The notes: a model not told the origin generated them from the letters alone. 64,000 bases of DNA from Desulfobulbus elongatus DSM 2908 (GCF_000621145.1 NZ_JHZB01000003.1:124001-188000), one strand, 5' to 3'; positions 36,692 to 47,500 are shown, counted from the first letter of the stretch. Translations and numbers: made by a program.

Positions 36692-37510
36692 ATGAGCAAG
36701 TACGCATCGCCCGAAGAATACGGCCTGGCGGATCTGCTGTGCTGCGCCGCCTCGCGTGAGGTACAGGACAACGAGATCGTTTTCGCCGGCACCGGCCTGC
36801 CCATGGTGGCCATCATGCTGGCCCAGAAGACCCATGCCCCGAACCTGAAGCTGATCTTCGAGGCCGGCACCCTCGACGGCCGGCCGCCGGAACTGCCGAC
36901 CTCGGTCGGCGACGCCCGTTGCGAAACCGGCGCCTCGCGCTCCTCCGGCCTCTACGACGCCTTTTCCATCGCCCAGCGCGGCTATGTCGACCTCGGCTAC
37001 CTCGGCGGCGCCGAAATCGACCAGTACGGCAACGTCAACACCACCTGCATCGGCAACTATCTGGAACCGGAGCTCCGGCTCACCGGCAGCGGCGGCAACC
37101 CGGACATCAACTCGTTCGCCAGGCGGACGGTGTTCATCATGGTGCACGAAAAGCGCCGCTTCGTCGAACACGTGAGCTACATCACCAGCCCCGGCTGGCG
37201 GGTGAAGAAGTGGCCGGGCGGCGAATGGGTGCATCGCCGCGAGCTGTACGGCGCCGCCTTCCGTGGCGGGCCCTCGGCGGTGATCAGCACCGCCGGCGTG
37301 TTCCGCTTCGATGAAAACGACGGCCACATGTACCTGGATACCTGCCATCCCGGCAAGACCCCGGCGGAGATCAAGGAACTGTGCCAGTTCGACCTCGACG
37401 TCTCGCGGGTCAAGGGCGAGACCGCCCCGCCGACCACGGACGAACTGCACTTCATCCACGATGTCCTCGATCCGAGCCAGATCTTTATCCCCAAGGTGAA
37501 GAAGGCCTGA
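36692..37510 (+). CDS. CoA-transferase subunit B (glutaconate CoA-transferase/IpdB type)
   Basis: 272 aa, beta subunit of the same enzyme. A Glu at position 57 in LIFEAGTLDG occupies about the place of the CoA-carrying Glu54 of glutaconate CoA-transferase beta, which favours transferase over hydrolase activity. The stretch YGNVNTTCIGNYLEPELRLTGSGG also matches the family. Last gene of the acyl-CoA operon. It faces the nfnAB operon. Confidence 0.85.
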   Translation: MSKYASPEEYGLADLLCCAASREVQDNEIVFAGTGLPMVAIMLAQKTHAPNLKLIFEAGTLDGRPPELPTSVGDARCETGASRSSGLYDAFSIAQRGYVDLGYLGGAEIDQYGNVNTTCIGNYLEPELRLTGSGGNPDINSFARRTVFIMVHEKRRFVEHVSYITSPGWRVKKWPGGEWVHRRELYGAAFRGGPSAVISTAGVFRFDENDGHMYLDTCHPGKTPAEIKELCQFDLDVSRVKGETAPPTTDELHFIHDVLDPSQIFIPKVKKA

Positions 37511-37530
37511 TCATCCCGGACAAAAAGAAA

Positions 37531-37569
37531 ACGGGCCGGCAACCGCACAATGCGCGGTCGTCGGCCCGT
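37531..37569 (-). terminator. Intrinsic terminator of nfnAB, shared with the CoA-transferase operon
   Basis: ACGGGCCG and CGGCCCGT are outer arms, with an inner AACCGC/GCGCGGT stem. Read on the minus strand it is followed by TTTTCTTTTTG, an efficient U-run for the nfnB transcript. On the plus strand the tail is poorer (TTGCCGTTT). Confidence 0.75.
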
Positions 37570-37597
37570 TGCCGTTTGCCGGTGTGAATCGCCTGTC

Positions 37598-39001
37598 TTA
37601 CCAGCCGCGCATCAGGTAGTCGTGGATGGAGTCTGCGGCCTTGCGACCCGCGCCCATGGCCAGGATCACCGTGGCGGCGCCGGTGACGATGTCGCCGCCG
37701 GCCCAGACGCCCCGCATGGAGGTCTTGCCGGTCGCCGGATCGGCCTCGATGTTGCCCCGGCGATTGAGTCTGATCGCCGGTTCGGAGCTGGTCAGCAGGG
37801 GGTTGGCCCCGGAACCGACGGCGATGATGGCCAGGTCGCAGTCCATGGTGAAATCCGCGCCTTCGAGCGGCACCGGCCGGCGGCGGCCGGAGGCGTCCGG
37901 TTCGCCCAGGGTCATCCGTTCGCAGGTGACCGAGGTCAGGCGGCCCTCGCTGTTGCCGTCAAAGCGGAGCGGGTTGGAGAGCAGCAGAAATTCGACGCCC
38001 TCCTGCTCGGCATGATGGGCTTCCTCCGCCCTGGCCGGCATCTCCTCGCGCGAGCGGCGGTAGACGATCTTCACCGATTCCGCGCCCATGCGGAGCGCGG
38101 TGCGGGCCGAGTCCATGGCCACGTTGCCGCCACCCACCACCACCACGTTCTTGCCGGGCACCAGCGGGGTGTCGTAGAGCGGATCGTAGGCCTTCATCAG
38201 GTTGGCTCGGGTGAGGTATTCGTTGGCGGAATAGACGCCGATGAGATTTTCGCCCGGAACGTTCAGGAAGCGCGGCAGGCCGGCGCCGACCCCCACGAAA
38301 ACAGCGTCGTAGCCCTCGGCCAGCAGCTCGCTCACGTCCACGGCCCGGCCGACCACGGTGTTGCAGGCGATGTCCACGCCGAGTTTTTCGAGGATGCTGA
38401 CCTCAGCCTCGACAATGGCTTTGGGCAGGCGGAATTCGGGGATGCCGTAGATCAGCACGCCGCCGGGTTTGTGGAAGGCTTCGAACAGGGTGACGCCATG
38501 CCCCTTGAGCACTAAGTCGCCGGCCACGGTCAGCCCGGAGGGGCCGCTGCCCACCACGGCCACCCGTTTTCCTGTGGACGGCTGTTTTGCCGGCAGGGAG
38601 CCGTCACCGTGGTTGCGCTCCCAGTCGGCGAGAAAGCGCTCCAGATTGCCGATGGCCACGGGCTGGCCTTTCTTGCCGAGCACGCACTGGCCCTCGCACT
38701 GAATCTCCTGGGGGCAGACCCGGCCGCACACGGCGGGCAGGCCGTTCTTCTCCCAGATGATGCGGATGCCCTCGGCGAACCGGCCCTGGGCGACGGCGCG
38801 GATGAACCGGGGGATGGGCACGGCCACCGGGCAGCCTTCCACGCACTTGGGGGTCTTGCACTGGAGACAGCGGGCCGCCTCGGCCTGGGCCATCTCTTCC
38901 GTGTAGCCGAGGGGAACTTCCAGAAAATTGTGGCGGCGCACCTCTGCCGGTTGTTCAGGCATGGGATGCCGGTTCGTGGGGGTCTTCTTCGATTCCTGCA
39001 T
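37598..39001 (-). CDS. nfnB: NADPH-binding subunit NfnB of the NAD-ferredoxin transhydrogenase (GltD-like)
   Basis: 467 aa. An N-terminal Fe-S domain has CLQCKTPKCVEGCP and CGRVCPQEIQCEGQC, which bind two [4Fe-4S] clusters. Two Rossmann folds follow, with GSGPSGLTVAGDL (FAD) and GGGNVAMDSARTALRMGA (NADPH). The pattern matches NfnB and small subunit of glutamate synthase; the neighbour NfnA settles it. NfnAB bifurcates electrons from NADPH to NAD+ and ferredoxin, or the reverse, in many anaerobes. Confidence 0.9.
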   Translation of the reverse strand: MQESKKTPTNRHPMPEQPAEVRRHNFLEVPLGYTEEMAQAEAARCLQCKTPKCVEGCPVAVPIPRFIRAVAQGRFAEGIRIIWEKNGLPAVCGRVCPQEIQCEGQCVLGKKGQPVAIGNLERFLADWERNHGDGSLPAKQPSTGKRVAVVGSGPSGLTVAGDLVLKGHGVTLFEAFHKPGGVLIYGIPEFRLPKAIVEAEVSILEKLGVDIACNTVVGRAVDVSELLAEGYDAVFVGVGAGLPRFLNVPGENLIGVYSANEYLTRANLMKAYDPLYDTPLVPGKNVVVVGGGNVAMDSARTALRMGAESVKIVYRRSREEMPARAEEAHHAEQEGVEFLLLSNPLRFDGNSEGRLTSVTCERMTLGEPDASGRRRPVPLEGADFTMDCDLAIIAVGSGANPLLTSSEPAIRLNRRGNIEADPATGKTSMRGVWAGGDIVTGAATVILAMGAGRKAADSIHDYLMRGW

Positions 39002-39019
39002 AGCGTTTCTCCGGCGGCC

Positions 39020-39880
39020 TCAGGCCTGCTTCTCCAGTTGGTTCATTTGGGCCTCCATGCGGCAGCGATGGGCGGCCATCGCCTCGGTTTCCATGGCCTT
39101 GTAGGCGTTCAGCCGCTGGGCGAGACCGCTGAAATCGACTTTGTGGCCGTCGAATTCCGGGCCGTCGACGCAGGCGAATCTGGTCTCGCCGCCCACCGTG
39201 ACCCGGCAGCCGCCGCACATGCCGGTGCCGTCGACCATGACCGGATTGAGGCTCACCAGGGTATGGATGCCCGCGGGCCGGGTCAATTCGCTGACCGCCC
39301 GCATCATCGGCACAGGGCCGATGGCCACCACCAGATCCGGCTTGTCCGTGGCCATGATCTCCTGCAGGGCGTCGGTGACAAAGCCCTTGCGGCCGGTGGA
39401 GCCGTCGTCGCTCATGGCGATCAGGGTATCGGACAGGGCGCCCATCTGTTCCTTGAGGATGAGGAAATTCTCGCTGCGGGCACCCAGGATGGTGGTGACC
39501 CGATTACCGGCCTTCTTCATGGCCCGGGCGATGGGATGGAGCACGGCGATGCCGGTGCCGCCGCCCACGCAGACCACGTGACCGACCTTTTCGATATCCG
39601 TCGGGCGGCCGAGCGGGCCGATGAGGTCCGTATAGGCGTCGCCCTCCTTGAGTCCGGAAAAAATGGCCGTGGACTTGCCCACGACCATGAAGATCACGGT
39701 CACGGTCCCGGTCTCGGGGTTGGTGTCCGCCATGGTCAGGGGAATGCGCTCCCCGGTTTCCGTGGCCTTCAGGATGACAAACTGGCCCGGCTTCGCCTTG
39801 CGCGCGACCCTCGGGGCTTCAATTTCGTGAAGGATCACCGAGGACGGCACCAGTTCTTCTTTCCGTACGATCTTGAACAT
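39020..39880 (-). CDS. nfnA: NfnA subunit: FAD/NAD-binding with [2Fe-2S] cluster
   Basis: 286 aa. FAD-binding ferredoxin-reductase fold: PGQFVILKATETGERIPLT, a nucleotide site with VVCVGGGTGIAVLHPIA and a C-terminal [2Fe-2S] motif (DGTGMCGGCRVTVGG with a later C in ARFACVDGP-like context). This is the PyrK/HydG-type NfnA, also called ferredoxin-NADP+ reductase alpha. It is transcribed first, with nfnB 18 bases later. It links NAD(H), NADP(H) and ferredoxin pools for the acyl-CoA and energy pathways. Confidence 0.9.
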   Translation of the reverse strand: MFKIVRKEELVPSSVILHEIEAPRVARKAKPGQFVILKATETGERIPLTMADTNPETGTVTVIFMVVGKSTAIFSGLKEGDAYTDLIGPLGRPTDIEKVGHVVCVGGGTGIAVLHPIARAMKKAGNRVTTILGARSENFLILKEQMGALSDTLIAMSDDGSTGRKGFVTDALQEIMATDKPDLVVAIGPVPMMRAVSELTRPAGIHTLVSLNPVMVDGTGMCGGCRVTVGGETRFACVDGPEFDGHKVDFSGLAQRLNAYKAMETEAMAAHRCRMEAQMNQLEKQA

Positions 39881-40273
39881 GGTTGCTCCTGAACGATATG
39901 GTTAGTCTTGCTTTGCCTGCAGAAAGGGACAATGTGCCTTGAATAACGCAAAAATCAAGAGGTTGTCTGAGCAGGAGGGCCGCTGGGCAACGAATTGATT
40001 GTGCGGGGTGAGACGCTGGCCGAAATGCACCATCCTTATAAACACAGGGGCTGGGGAAAGCAAGAATTTGTACGAGGAATTGATGCGCTCGAATATCGCG
40101 GGGTTGCGCGGGGAATCCGGTTGCGGGCGATGGGGCATGGGGCCTGCCGGACTTTTCCGGCGCGGCATGGTTTCACTGGTAGCGGCGGGTGCTTTGTGGT
40201 AAGCAGTCAGCAGTTTATCGAGCCTCTGTGGCATCAACCCTGTTCAACGTTGTGCAACCGGGAGTCGTGAAGA
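39881..40273. other. Divergent intergenic region between nfnA and the DD-carboxypeptidase gene
   Basis: 393 bases, no convincing gene (small plus-strand frames lack Shine-Dalgarno and family features). It should carry the nfnAB promoter (minus) and that of the carboxypeptidase (plus). No clear -10/-35 or -24/-12 pair stood out. Confidence 0.4.
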
Positions 40274-41404
40274 ATGATGAAACGTTGTCTGCTCTGTATC
40301 CTGCTGGTGCTGATGATGGTCCCCGCCACCTGGGCCGCGCGGGCTCCGGTGAAAACCCTTGCCCAGGATCCCTACGCCTCGGCCCTGCTGATCGAGGCCG
40401 ATAGCGGCAAGGTCCTGTTCGAGGCCAATGCCGACGCCAAACTCTATCCGGCCAGCGTGCTCAAGCTGATGGACCTGTATGTGCTCCTGGACCGCATCGA
40501 GCGGGGGGCACTCAAGCTGGACGAGATGGTGCAGGTGACGGTGGAAGCCGCCAAGACCGGCGGTTCCCAGGTGTATCTCGATCCCAAGGAACAGTTTTCG
40601 GTGGAGGATCTGCTCTACGCCCTGATGGTGCAGTCCGCCAACGATGCCGCCGTGGCCCTGGCCACGCATGTCGCCGGTTCCAAGGAGGGATTCGTCGCCC
40701 TGATGAATCAGAAGGCCCAGGAATTGGGTATGAAGAACTCGAAATTCCATTCGGTGCACGGCCTGCCGCCCTCGGAGGGACAGGAGGCGGACGTGACCAC
40801 GGCCCGCGATCTCGCCATCCTCTGCCGCGCCTTGGCCAAACGGCCCGAAGCTCTGAAATACACCAGCACCCAGAGCAGGGGATTTCGGGAAGACAAGTTC
40901 ATGATGCACAACCACAACAAGCTGCTCGGCCAGGTGGTCGGTTGCGACGGATTCAAGACCGGCTACTATCAGGCGGCCGGTTTTTCGATCGCGGCGACCG
41001 CCCAGCGGGGCGGCGTGCGGATGATCGCCGTGGTCATGGGCAGCAAGGATCGCAAGGTCCGGGATGCCAAGGCCATCGAGCTGATCAATAAAGGTTTTAC
41101 CCTCATCCCGCCCAAGCCGGAAGCCGCCGGCACCGCCATGCCGCCGAAGCCTGCCGCAATCCAGCCGCAGCCGGCCGCCGGCGGCATGACCTTCGCCACG
41201 ACTCCGGCCGCCGACCCCTCCGCTGCTTCCGCGGCGGGAGAAACGCCGCCGGACCAGCCGGCCGGGGATGACGGCGGCTGGGGGAAATTCTTCATCGGCT
41301 TGGGGATCGGGTTTCTTCTTTTTCTCGCCCTGTTCGGAGCGGCGGTGGTGGTGATGAAGCGCCGAACCGGCAGTGTCCGCTCCAGGCATCGCATCCGCGA
41401 CTGA
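40274..41404 (+). CDS. D-alanyl-D-alanine carboxypeptidase (PBP5/DacA-like) with C-terminal TM anchor
   Basis: 376 aa with a signal peptide (about 1-22, ending WAA). Penicillin-binding motifs are complete: SxxK in ASVLKLM, SxN in QSANDAA, and KTG in DGFKTGYYQ. Residues from about 265 are Pro/Ala-rich, then a TM helix ([22 protein letters not shown]) and a basic tail. The usual PBP5 C-terminal beta domain and amphipathic anchor are absent, replaced by the linker and TM. It trims the terminal D-Ala of cell-wall stem peptides in the periplasm. Confidence 0.9.
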   Translation: MMKRCLLCILLVLMMVPATWAARAPVKTLAQDPYASALLIEADSGKVLFEANADAKLYPASVLKLMDLYVLLDRIERGALKLDEMVQVTVEAAKTGGSQVYLDPKEQFSVEDLLYALMVQSANDAAVALATHVAGSKEGFVALMNQKAQELGMKNSKFHSVHGLPPSEGQEADVTTARDLAILCRALAKRPEALKYTSTQSRGFREDKFMMHNHNKLLGQVVGCDGFKTGYYQAAGFSIAATAQRGGVRMIAVVMGSKDRKVRDAKAIELINKGFTLIPPKPEAAGTAMPPKPAAIQPQPAAGGMTFATTPAADPSAASAAGETPPDQPAGDDGGWGKFFIGLGIGFLLFLALFGAAVVVMKRRTGSVRSRHRIRD

Positions 41405-41428
41405 CCTTTTTTCTTGCAGCATTTGTCA

Positions 41429-41468
41429 GGCCCCTTTCGCCGCTCCGGAGCGGAAGGGGCTTTTTTTA
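41429..41468 (+). terminator. Intrinsic terminator after the DD-carboxypeptidase gene
   Basis: GCCCCTT ... AAGGGGC form the outer stem around a GC-rich inner hairpin (CGCTCCGGAGCG), followed by TTTTTTTATTT. Confidence 0.85.
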
Positions 41469-41583
41469 TTTGCGGCGAATCCGCCTGTCCGGGGAGAGGA
41501 AAAATATCTCTGGTGTCGGCCGAAAACGGGTTTATTGTAAGAAAAGGAGAATTGTTCTCAAGAAAAATGTACGGGAGGTGGGT

Positions 41584-42663
41584 ATGTTTCCCTTGCAACG
41601 TGTGTCACGACTCATTGTCTGCATGGCCGCAGGATTGACGTTTGTCGTCGACTCTCAGGCCGGCGGTGCCGCCCAGCCGCAGGAAGCCGGGCAGGAAGCG
41701 ATCCGGCGCGAGACGGCCCTGTTCGCGGGCGGCTGTTTCTGGTGCATGGAATCGCCGTTCGAGAAGCTGGCCGGCGTGCTTTCCGTGGAATCGGGCTATG
41801 CCGGCGGCACCACCACCAAGCCAACGTATGAGGATTACGCTGCCGGCGGCCACATCGAGGCGATCAAGGTGGTGTACGATGCCAACCGGGTCGGCTACCG
41901 GCAACTGCTCGACACCTTCTGGCGCCAGATCGATCCGACCGATGCCGACGGCCAGTTTGTCGACCGGGGCCATGCCTATACGACGGCCATCTTTTATTTC
42001 ACCGAGGAACAGCGTCTTGAGGCGGAAGCCTCGAAACAGGCGCTCGCCGCAAGCGGTGTCTTCAGCCAGCCGCTGGTCACGCCGGTCTTGCCCGCTCCGA
42101 CCTTCTATCCGGCCGAGGAGTATCATCAGAATTTCTACGAGAAAAACCCCCTGCGCTACACCTACTATCGCGACGGCTCCGGTCGCGACGATTTCCTGCG
42201 CAGGACCTGGAAGGAGGTAACGAGCGGCGGGGCCGGTTCGTCAGAGAACCTGAAGGAGCGGCTGACCCCGCTGCAGTACGAGGTCACCCGGAACAACGCC
42301 ACCGAACCGCCGTTCGACAACGCCTACTGGGACAACAAGCAGGAAGGCATCTATGTCGATGTCGTTTCCGGCGAGCCGCTGTTCGCCTCGACCGACAAAT
42401 ACGATTCCGGCACCGGCTGGCCCAGCTTCATCAAGCCCCTGGTGGAGAAAAACATTGTCGAAAAATCGGACTGGAGCCTCTTTGCCCGCCGCACCGAAGT
42501 GCGCAGCCGGGGCGGCGATTCCCACCTCGGCCATGTGTTTTCCGACGGACCGCCGCCCACCGGCCTGCGCTACTGCATCAACTCCGCCGCTCTCCGGTTC
42601 GTGCCCAAGGAGCGGCTGGAGGAGGAAGGACTGGGGCGGTTCAGCCACCTGTTCGCCAAGTGA
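41584..42663 (+). CDS. msrAB: Exported MsrA-MsrB fusion, peptide methionine sulfoxide reductase
   Basis: 359 aa from ATG 41584, behind GGGAGGTGG. Signal peptide (about 1-26). MsrA domain about 38-205 with the catalytic [11 protein letters not shown]; MsrB domain about 225-345 with [21 protein letters not shown] and the Cys in [11 protein letters not shown]. The MsrB part lacks the two CxxC pairs for structural zinc, as in many fused forms. It reduces both S- and R-sulfoxide Met in exported proteins and defends an anaerobe against oxygen. Alone in its transcript, facing thiC. Confidence 0.94.
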   Translation: MFPLQRVSRLIVCMAAGLTFVVDSQAGGAAQPQEAGQEAIRRETALFAGGCFWCMESPFEKLAGVLSVESGYAGGTTTKPTYEDYAAGGHIEAIKVVYDANRVGYRQLLDTFWRQIDPTDADGQFVDRGHAYTTAIFYFTEEQRLEAEASKQALAASGVFSQPLVTPVLPAPTFYPAEEYHQNFYEKNPLRYTYYRDGSGRDDFLRRTWKEVTSGGAGSSENLKERLTPLQYEVTRNNATEPPFDNAYWDNKQEGIYVDVVSGEPLFASTDKYDSGTGWPSFIKPLVEKNIVEKSDWSLFARRTEVRSRGGDSHLGHVFSDGPPPTGLRYCINSAALRFVPKERLEEEGLGRFSHLFAK

Positions 42664-42705
42664 GCCGATTGCCGCCCGAGGCGACGGTCCGGAAAATCTG
42701 TCGGC

Positions 42706-43992
<1,287 letters not shown>

Positions 43993-44013
43993 ATCGTTCT
44001 CCTTGGGTGGATG

Positions 44014-44676
44014 CTAAACGCCGGCGGCGGCGAGGCAGGTCGCCTGCAGCCGGCGGACGGTGGCGGCGATGTCGGCGGCGCCGACGATCTCGGTGACCAG
44101 GCAGACCGTGCGAGCCCCCCGCGCCACCACTTCGCCGATGTTGTGTTCCTTGATGCCGCCGATGGCCACGAAGGGCAGGGGGCAGGCGCGGACCACATGG
44201 TCGAGATAGCCGAGCCCCACCGGGGCGCAGACGTCTTCCTTGGTCTGGGTGCTGAAAATCGGCCCCACCCCGATGTAGTCGGCGCCGGCTTCGACCGCGG
44301 CGGCGGCCTGCGCCGGCTCGTGGGTGGAAAGCCCGATCAGCTTGTCGGGGCCGAGCAGGCGGCGGACCTCGGGCACCGGAAAATCGTCCTGGCCGACATG
44401 GACGCCGTCCGCATCGGCGAGCAGGGCGAGGTCCGGATAATCGTTGACGATGAACAGTACCCCGGCGGCGCGGGTCAGCTCGCGGATGGCCCGGCATTCG
44501 GCCAGCATCTCGGCGAAGCTCTTGGCCGGCCGTTTCTCCCGGTACTGGATGAGGCGGATGCCGCCGGCGATCATGGCGCGCGCCACCTCGACGTTGGTGC
44601 GGCCGGCCGAGAATTTTTCGGCGGTGATGCCGTAGATGCCGGCGGGAAAAGCGGGTTTAGCGGACGAGAGGGTCAT
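44014..44676 (-). CDS. thiE: Thiamine-phosphate synthase ThiE
   Basis: 220 aa, TIM-barrel. Diagnostic pieces: IQYREKRPAKS, LFIVNDYPDLALLADADGVHVGQDD, IGLSTHE, and GADYIGVGPIFSTQTKED, which bind the pyrophosphate and thiazole. It joins HMP-PP and thiazole phosphate. Its start overlaps the thiF stop by 20 bases, so the two are coupled. Confidence 0.95.
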   Translation of the reverse strand: MTLSSAKPAFPAGIYGITAEKFSAGRTNVEVARAMIAGGIRLIQYREKRPAKSFAEMLAECRAIRELTRAAGVLFIVNDYPDLALLADADGVHVGQDDFPVPEVRRLLGPDKLIGLSTHEPAQAAAAVEAGADYIGVGPIFSTQTKEDVCAPVGLGYLDHVVRACPLPFVAIGGIKEHNIGEVVARGARTVCLVTEIVGAADIAATVRRLQATCLAAAGV

Positions 44677-45208
44677 GGGCCATACCTCGGTGGTGCAGGA
44701 CGATCGCGCTCATGTGGTTGGCGACGGTGCCGACTTTGTGGGCAAACAGGGGCGCTTCGGCGCAGTCGGTGGCGAAATCGCCGACGATGAAACAGGTGCC
44801 GAGCCGCCGCAGGCCGATGGTGGCCAGATCGCTGCCGGCAATGCCGCAGGCCGAAACCACGATCCGGTCAGCGCCCAGGGTTTCCAGCAGCATTTTTTTG
44901 TCCTCCTGGCGGTCGAAGCCTTCGACGACCAGATCGCAGCCGGCGAAGAGCGAGCGGCAGTTGCTGGCATCGATCCGGGCGGTCACGGCGTCGATCAGCA
45001 CCTCCGGCCGGATGCGGCGCAGGTTGTGCGCCAGCGCCTCCACCTTGGGCTGGCCGATCTGGTCGGCAAAGTAAAACTGGCGGTTCAAGTTGGCGGCATC
45101 CACCCGGTCGAAGTCGACGATTTTCAAATATTCGATGCCGCTGCGCACCAGGTTGACCGCCACGTTGGACCCGATGCCGCCCACGCCGGCGATGCCGATC
45201 GCCGTCAT
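44657..45208 (-). CDS. thiF: ThiS adenylyltransferase ThiF (short form)
   Basis: 183 aa from ATG 45208, which overlaps the thiH stop as ATGA. E1-like Rossmann domain: nucleotide-binding GVGGIGSNVAV, then VDFDRVDAANLNRQ with the Asp and Arg that act in adenylation. It is a short form of the kind found in anaerobes, without the C-terminal zinc and catalytic Cys regions of E. coli ThiF. It activates the C-terminal Gly of ThiS. Confidence 0.9.
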   Translation of the reverse strand: MTAIGIAGVGGIGSNVAVNLVRSGIEYLKIVDFDRVDAANLNRQFYFADQIGQPKVEALAHNLRRIRPEVLIDAVTARIDASNCRSLFAGCDLVVEGFDRQEDKKMLLETLGADRIVVSACGIAGSDLATIGLRRLGTCFIVGDFATDCAEAPLFAHKVGTVANHMSAIVLHHRGMAHDPLVR

Positions 45209-46314
45209 CCGATCTGGTCCCAATCCTTGTAGACCGGCTGATAGCCGCGGGCGACAATGGCCGCGGCCACCTCCTCGACGCTACGGTCGTCGGTGATCTC
45301 GAACTGCGGCGTCTGCTCCACCCGGATCTCGGTATAGCCGCCGACCCCGGTGCTGGAACCGGCGGAATAGCGGGTGGCGCCCAGCGGCAGGATGCGGTCG
45401 CGGAAGGCGGCGCTCTCCCTGGTGGAAATGGTGAGCCCGGCGCGGGGCAGGAAGATGCGCAGCGCGGTCATGAACTGGACGAAGGTCTTGTCGTTCACGT
45501 AAAAATCGGGATGGAAATCGCCCTCGGCCGCGTTGAAGCGCGGCAGGGAAACGGCTACCTCGGTTTCCAGATAGGTGTCGTCCAGATAGCGGGCGTGCAG
45601 GCCGGTGAGGAAAATTTCGCGGCGCGGTTCGGCCAAGCCGAGCAGGGGGCCGATGTTGACCACCCGCATGCCGCCCTGGGCCGCCCGTTCCGGGGCGTTG
45701 AGCCGCCAGTGATAATCCCGTTTTCTGCCCGCCGGGTGGACCCGTTTGTACACTTCCTGGTCGTAGGTTTCCTGAAAGAGCGTCATGCCGTCGACGCCGG
45801 CCTGCTGGAGCTGGCGATATTCCTCGACTTCCAGTGGGTAGACCTCGATGGCCACCGAGGCGAAATGCCGTTTCAGCAGGCGGGCCGCCTCCACCAGGTA
45901 GTCCATGGGAGTGAGGTGCGGCGCCTCGCCGGTGAGAAAGAGGATGTGCTGCATGCCGGTACCGGCGATGGCTTGGGCCTCGGTCTCGATCTCAGCCAGG
46001 CTGAGCTTGCGGCGCAGGATCGGATTCTTGTGGTTGAAGCCGCAGTAGGCGCAGTGGTTGGTGCAGTGGTTGGAGAGGTAGAGCGGAATGAACATCTGGA
46101 TGGTGCGGCCGAAATACTGCACGGTCAACTGGTGCGCCTTGCGGGCCATGGCCTCCAGGTGGCCGGCGGCCCTGGGGCTGAGCAGGGCGAGGAAATCCAT
46201 GGCGCCTGGTTTGTCCTTGGCCAGGGCGCGCTCGACATCGGCATCGGTTACCTGGGCGAAGAAACGCTCGGTATCAAATTCCCGGTAGCGTTCGACGATC
46301 GAAAAAAAGGACAT
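45205..46314 (-). CDS. thiH: 2-iminoacetate synthase ThiH
   Basis: 369 aa from ATG 46314 behind GGAGGAG. Radical-SAM cysteines in the CX3CX2C motif of NHCTNHCAYCGF. The rest follows the ThiH/BATS pattern (GMTLFQETYDQEVYKRVHP, FYVNDKTFVQFMTALRIFLP). It cleaves tyrosine to dehydroglycine for thiazole formation, the anaerobic alternative to ThiO. Good fit with strict anaerobiosis. Confidence 0.95.
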   Translation of the reverse strand: MSFFSIVERYREFDTERFFAQVTDADVERALAKDKPGAMDFLALLSPRAAGHLEAMARKAHQLTVQYFGRTIQMFIPLYLSNHCTNHCAYCGFNHKNPILRRKLSLAEIETEAQAIAGTGMQHILFLTGEAPHLTPMDYLVEAARLLKRHFASVAIEVYPLEVEEYRQLQQAGVDGMTLFQETYDQEVYKRVHPAGRKRDYHWRLNAPERAAQGGMRVVNIGPLLGLAEPRREIFLTGLHARYLDDTYLETEVAVSLPRFNAAEGDFHPDFYVNDKTFVQFMTALRIFLPRAGLTISTRESAAFRDRILPLGATRYSAGSSTGVGGYTEIRVEQTPQFEITDDRSVEEVAAAIVARGYQPVYKDWDQIG

Positions 46315-46340
46315 GGTCTGCTCCTCCATCACAACAGGAT

Positions 46341-47117
46341 TCAGTCGTCGAGAAAGCCGGTAAGCGGCGACGAGGCCCGAGCCAGGGACGATTCCTCGGC
46401 CAGGCGGGCGAGATAGGCGATCCGTCCCGCCCTGACCGCCAGATCGAAGGCCCGACCCATGGCCTCGGGATCGGCCGCGGTGGCGATGGCGGTGTTGACC
46501 AGCACCGCATCGGCCCCCATCTCCATGGCGGCGGCGGCCTGGGACGGCCGGCCGATGCCGGCATCGACCACGACGGGCACGGTGCAGTTCTCGATGAGCT
46601 GCTCGATCAACGGCCTGGTTTCCAACCCCCGGTTGGTGCCGATGGGGGCGCCCAGCGGCATCACCGCTGCGGCTCCGGCGTTTTCCAGCCGCTTGGCCAG
46701 CGGCAGGTCGGGCAGGACGTAGGGCAGGACCACGAATCCCTCCTTGGCCAGCACCTCGGTTGCTTTCAACGTTTCCCAGTTATCCGGCATCAGGTACTTC
46801 ATGTCGGTGATCACCTCGATCTTGATGAAGTCGCCGCAGCCGGCCTCGCGGGCGATGCGGGCGATGCGCACCGCCTGCTCGGCGGTCCGCGCTCCCGAGG
46901 TGTTGGGCAGGAGGGTCACTCCCTTGGGGATAAATTCCAGGATGTTTTCCTGGCCGGCCTGGGCGTCGATGCGCCGCAGGGCCACAGTGATCATCTGCGA
47001 GCCGCTGGCGGCCAGCATCTCGGGAATCCGGGCATTGGCGGCAAATTTGCCGGTGCCGGTAAAGAGACGGTTGGTAAAGCGCACGCCTCCCAGTTGCAAT
47101 GCATCATCGGTCGTCAT
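46341..47117 (-). CDS. thiG: Thiazole synthase ThiG
   Basis: 258 aa TIM-barrel enzyme. Family blocks: [12 protein letters not shown] at the start, [35 protein letters not shown] (active-site Lys) and [30 protein letters not shown]. It builds the thiazole from deoxyxylulose phosphate, dehydroglycine and ThiS-thiocarboxylate. Three bases separate it from thiS. Confidence 0.96.
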   Translation of the reverse strand: MTTDDALQLGGVRFTNRLFTGTGKFAANARIPEMLAASGSQMITVALRRIDAQAGQENILEFIPKGVTLLPNTSGARTAEQAVRIARIAREAGCGDFIKIEVITDMKYLMPDNWETLKATEVLAKEGFVVLPYVLPDLPLAKRLENAGAAAVMPLGAPIGTNRGLETRPLIEQLIENCTVPVVVDAGIGRPSQAAAAMEMGADAVLVNTAIATAADPEAMGRAFDLAVRAGRIAYLARLAEESSLARASSPLTGFLDD

Positions 47118-47120
47118 GAT

Positions 47121-47318
47121 TCAGCCTCCGCCGACAAAACTGAGCAGTTCCAGCCTGTCGCCAGCGTGCAGCTGGGTCTGCGGCCACTGTTCCTGTTTGA
47201 TGATTCGCTGGTTCAGTTCCACCACCAGCGCTCCGGCCGCCAGTCCCTTGTATGCCACCAGCTCGGCAATGGTGCGGGCAGGGACGGTTTCCGCCGTGCC
47301 GTTGACAATGATTTCCAT
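47121..47318 (-). CDS. thiS: Sulfur carrier protein ThiS
   Basis: 65 aa beta-grasp protein ending in GGG, the C-terminus that becomes a thiocarboxylate. VELNQRIIKQEQWPQTQLHAGDRLELLSFVGGG shows the ThiS pattern. First gene of the operon, about ten bases after the riboswitch terminator. Confidence 0.93.
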   Translation of the reverse strand: MEIIVNGTAETVPARTIAELVAYKGLAAGALVVELNQRIIKQEQWPQTQLHAGDRLELLSFVGGG

Positions 47319-47328
47319 GTCGCCTCAC

Positions 47329-47374
47329 CAAAAAAAGAAGCCGCTTGCCCTCAAAGGGAAGGGCAAGCGGCTTG
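47329..47374 (-). terminator. Terminator hairpin of the TPP riboswitch
   Basis: On the minus strand AAGCCGCTTGCCCT and AGGGCAAGCGGCTT form a perfect long stem followed by CTTTTTTT, about ten bases before the thiS ATG. With the aptamer just upstream, it acts as the expression platform: TPP binding allows the stem to form and stops transcription. Confidence 0.85.
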
Positions 47375-47414
47375 CGGGCCGGAAAACCGGGAAAATCCCG
47401 GATAGTCGTTGTCT

Positions 47415-47500
47415 TGTCCGCTTCCCTTCGCCGGTATTAGCCGGATCAGGTTCATAGGGTTGGATGGTTTCCTCTCAGCAGGATTGCACCCCTAGCGATG
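47415..47500 (-). ncRNA. TPP riboswitch (thi box aptamer)
   Basis: Minus strand carries the conserved blocks in order: GGGGTGC, CTGAGAGG, ACCCTATGAACCTGATC, then GGCTAATACCGGCGAAGGGA, with a terminator 40 bases downstream. It would reduce thiSGHFEC transcription when thiamine pyrophosphate is plentiful. Confidence 0.96.

Noticed and set aside
37531-37569. Hairpin considered as a small RNA or repeat
   Set aside because: It sits exactly after nfnB on the minus strand with a U-run, so a terminator explains it.
39995-40270. Small frames between nfnA and the carboxypeptidase gene
   Set aside because: No Shine-Dalgarno, no recognisable composition, two overlapping frames equally open.
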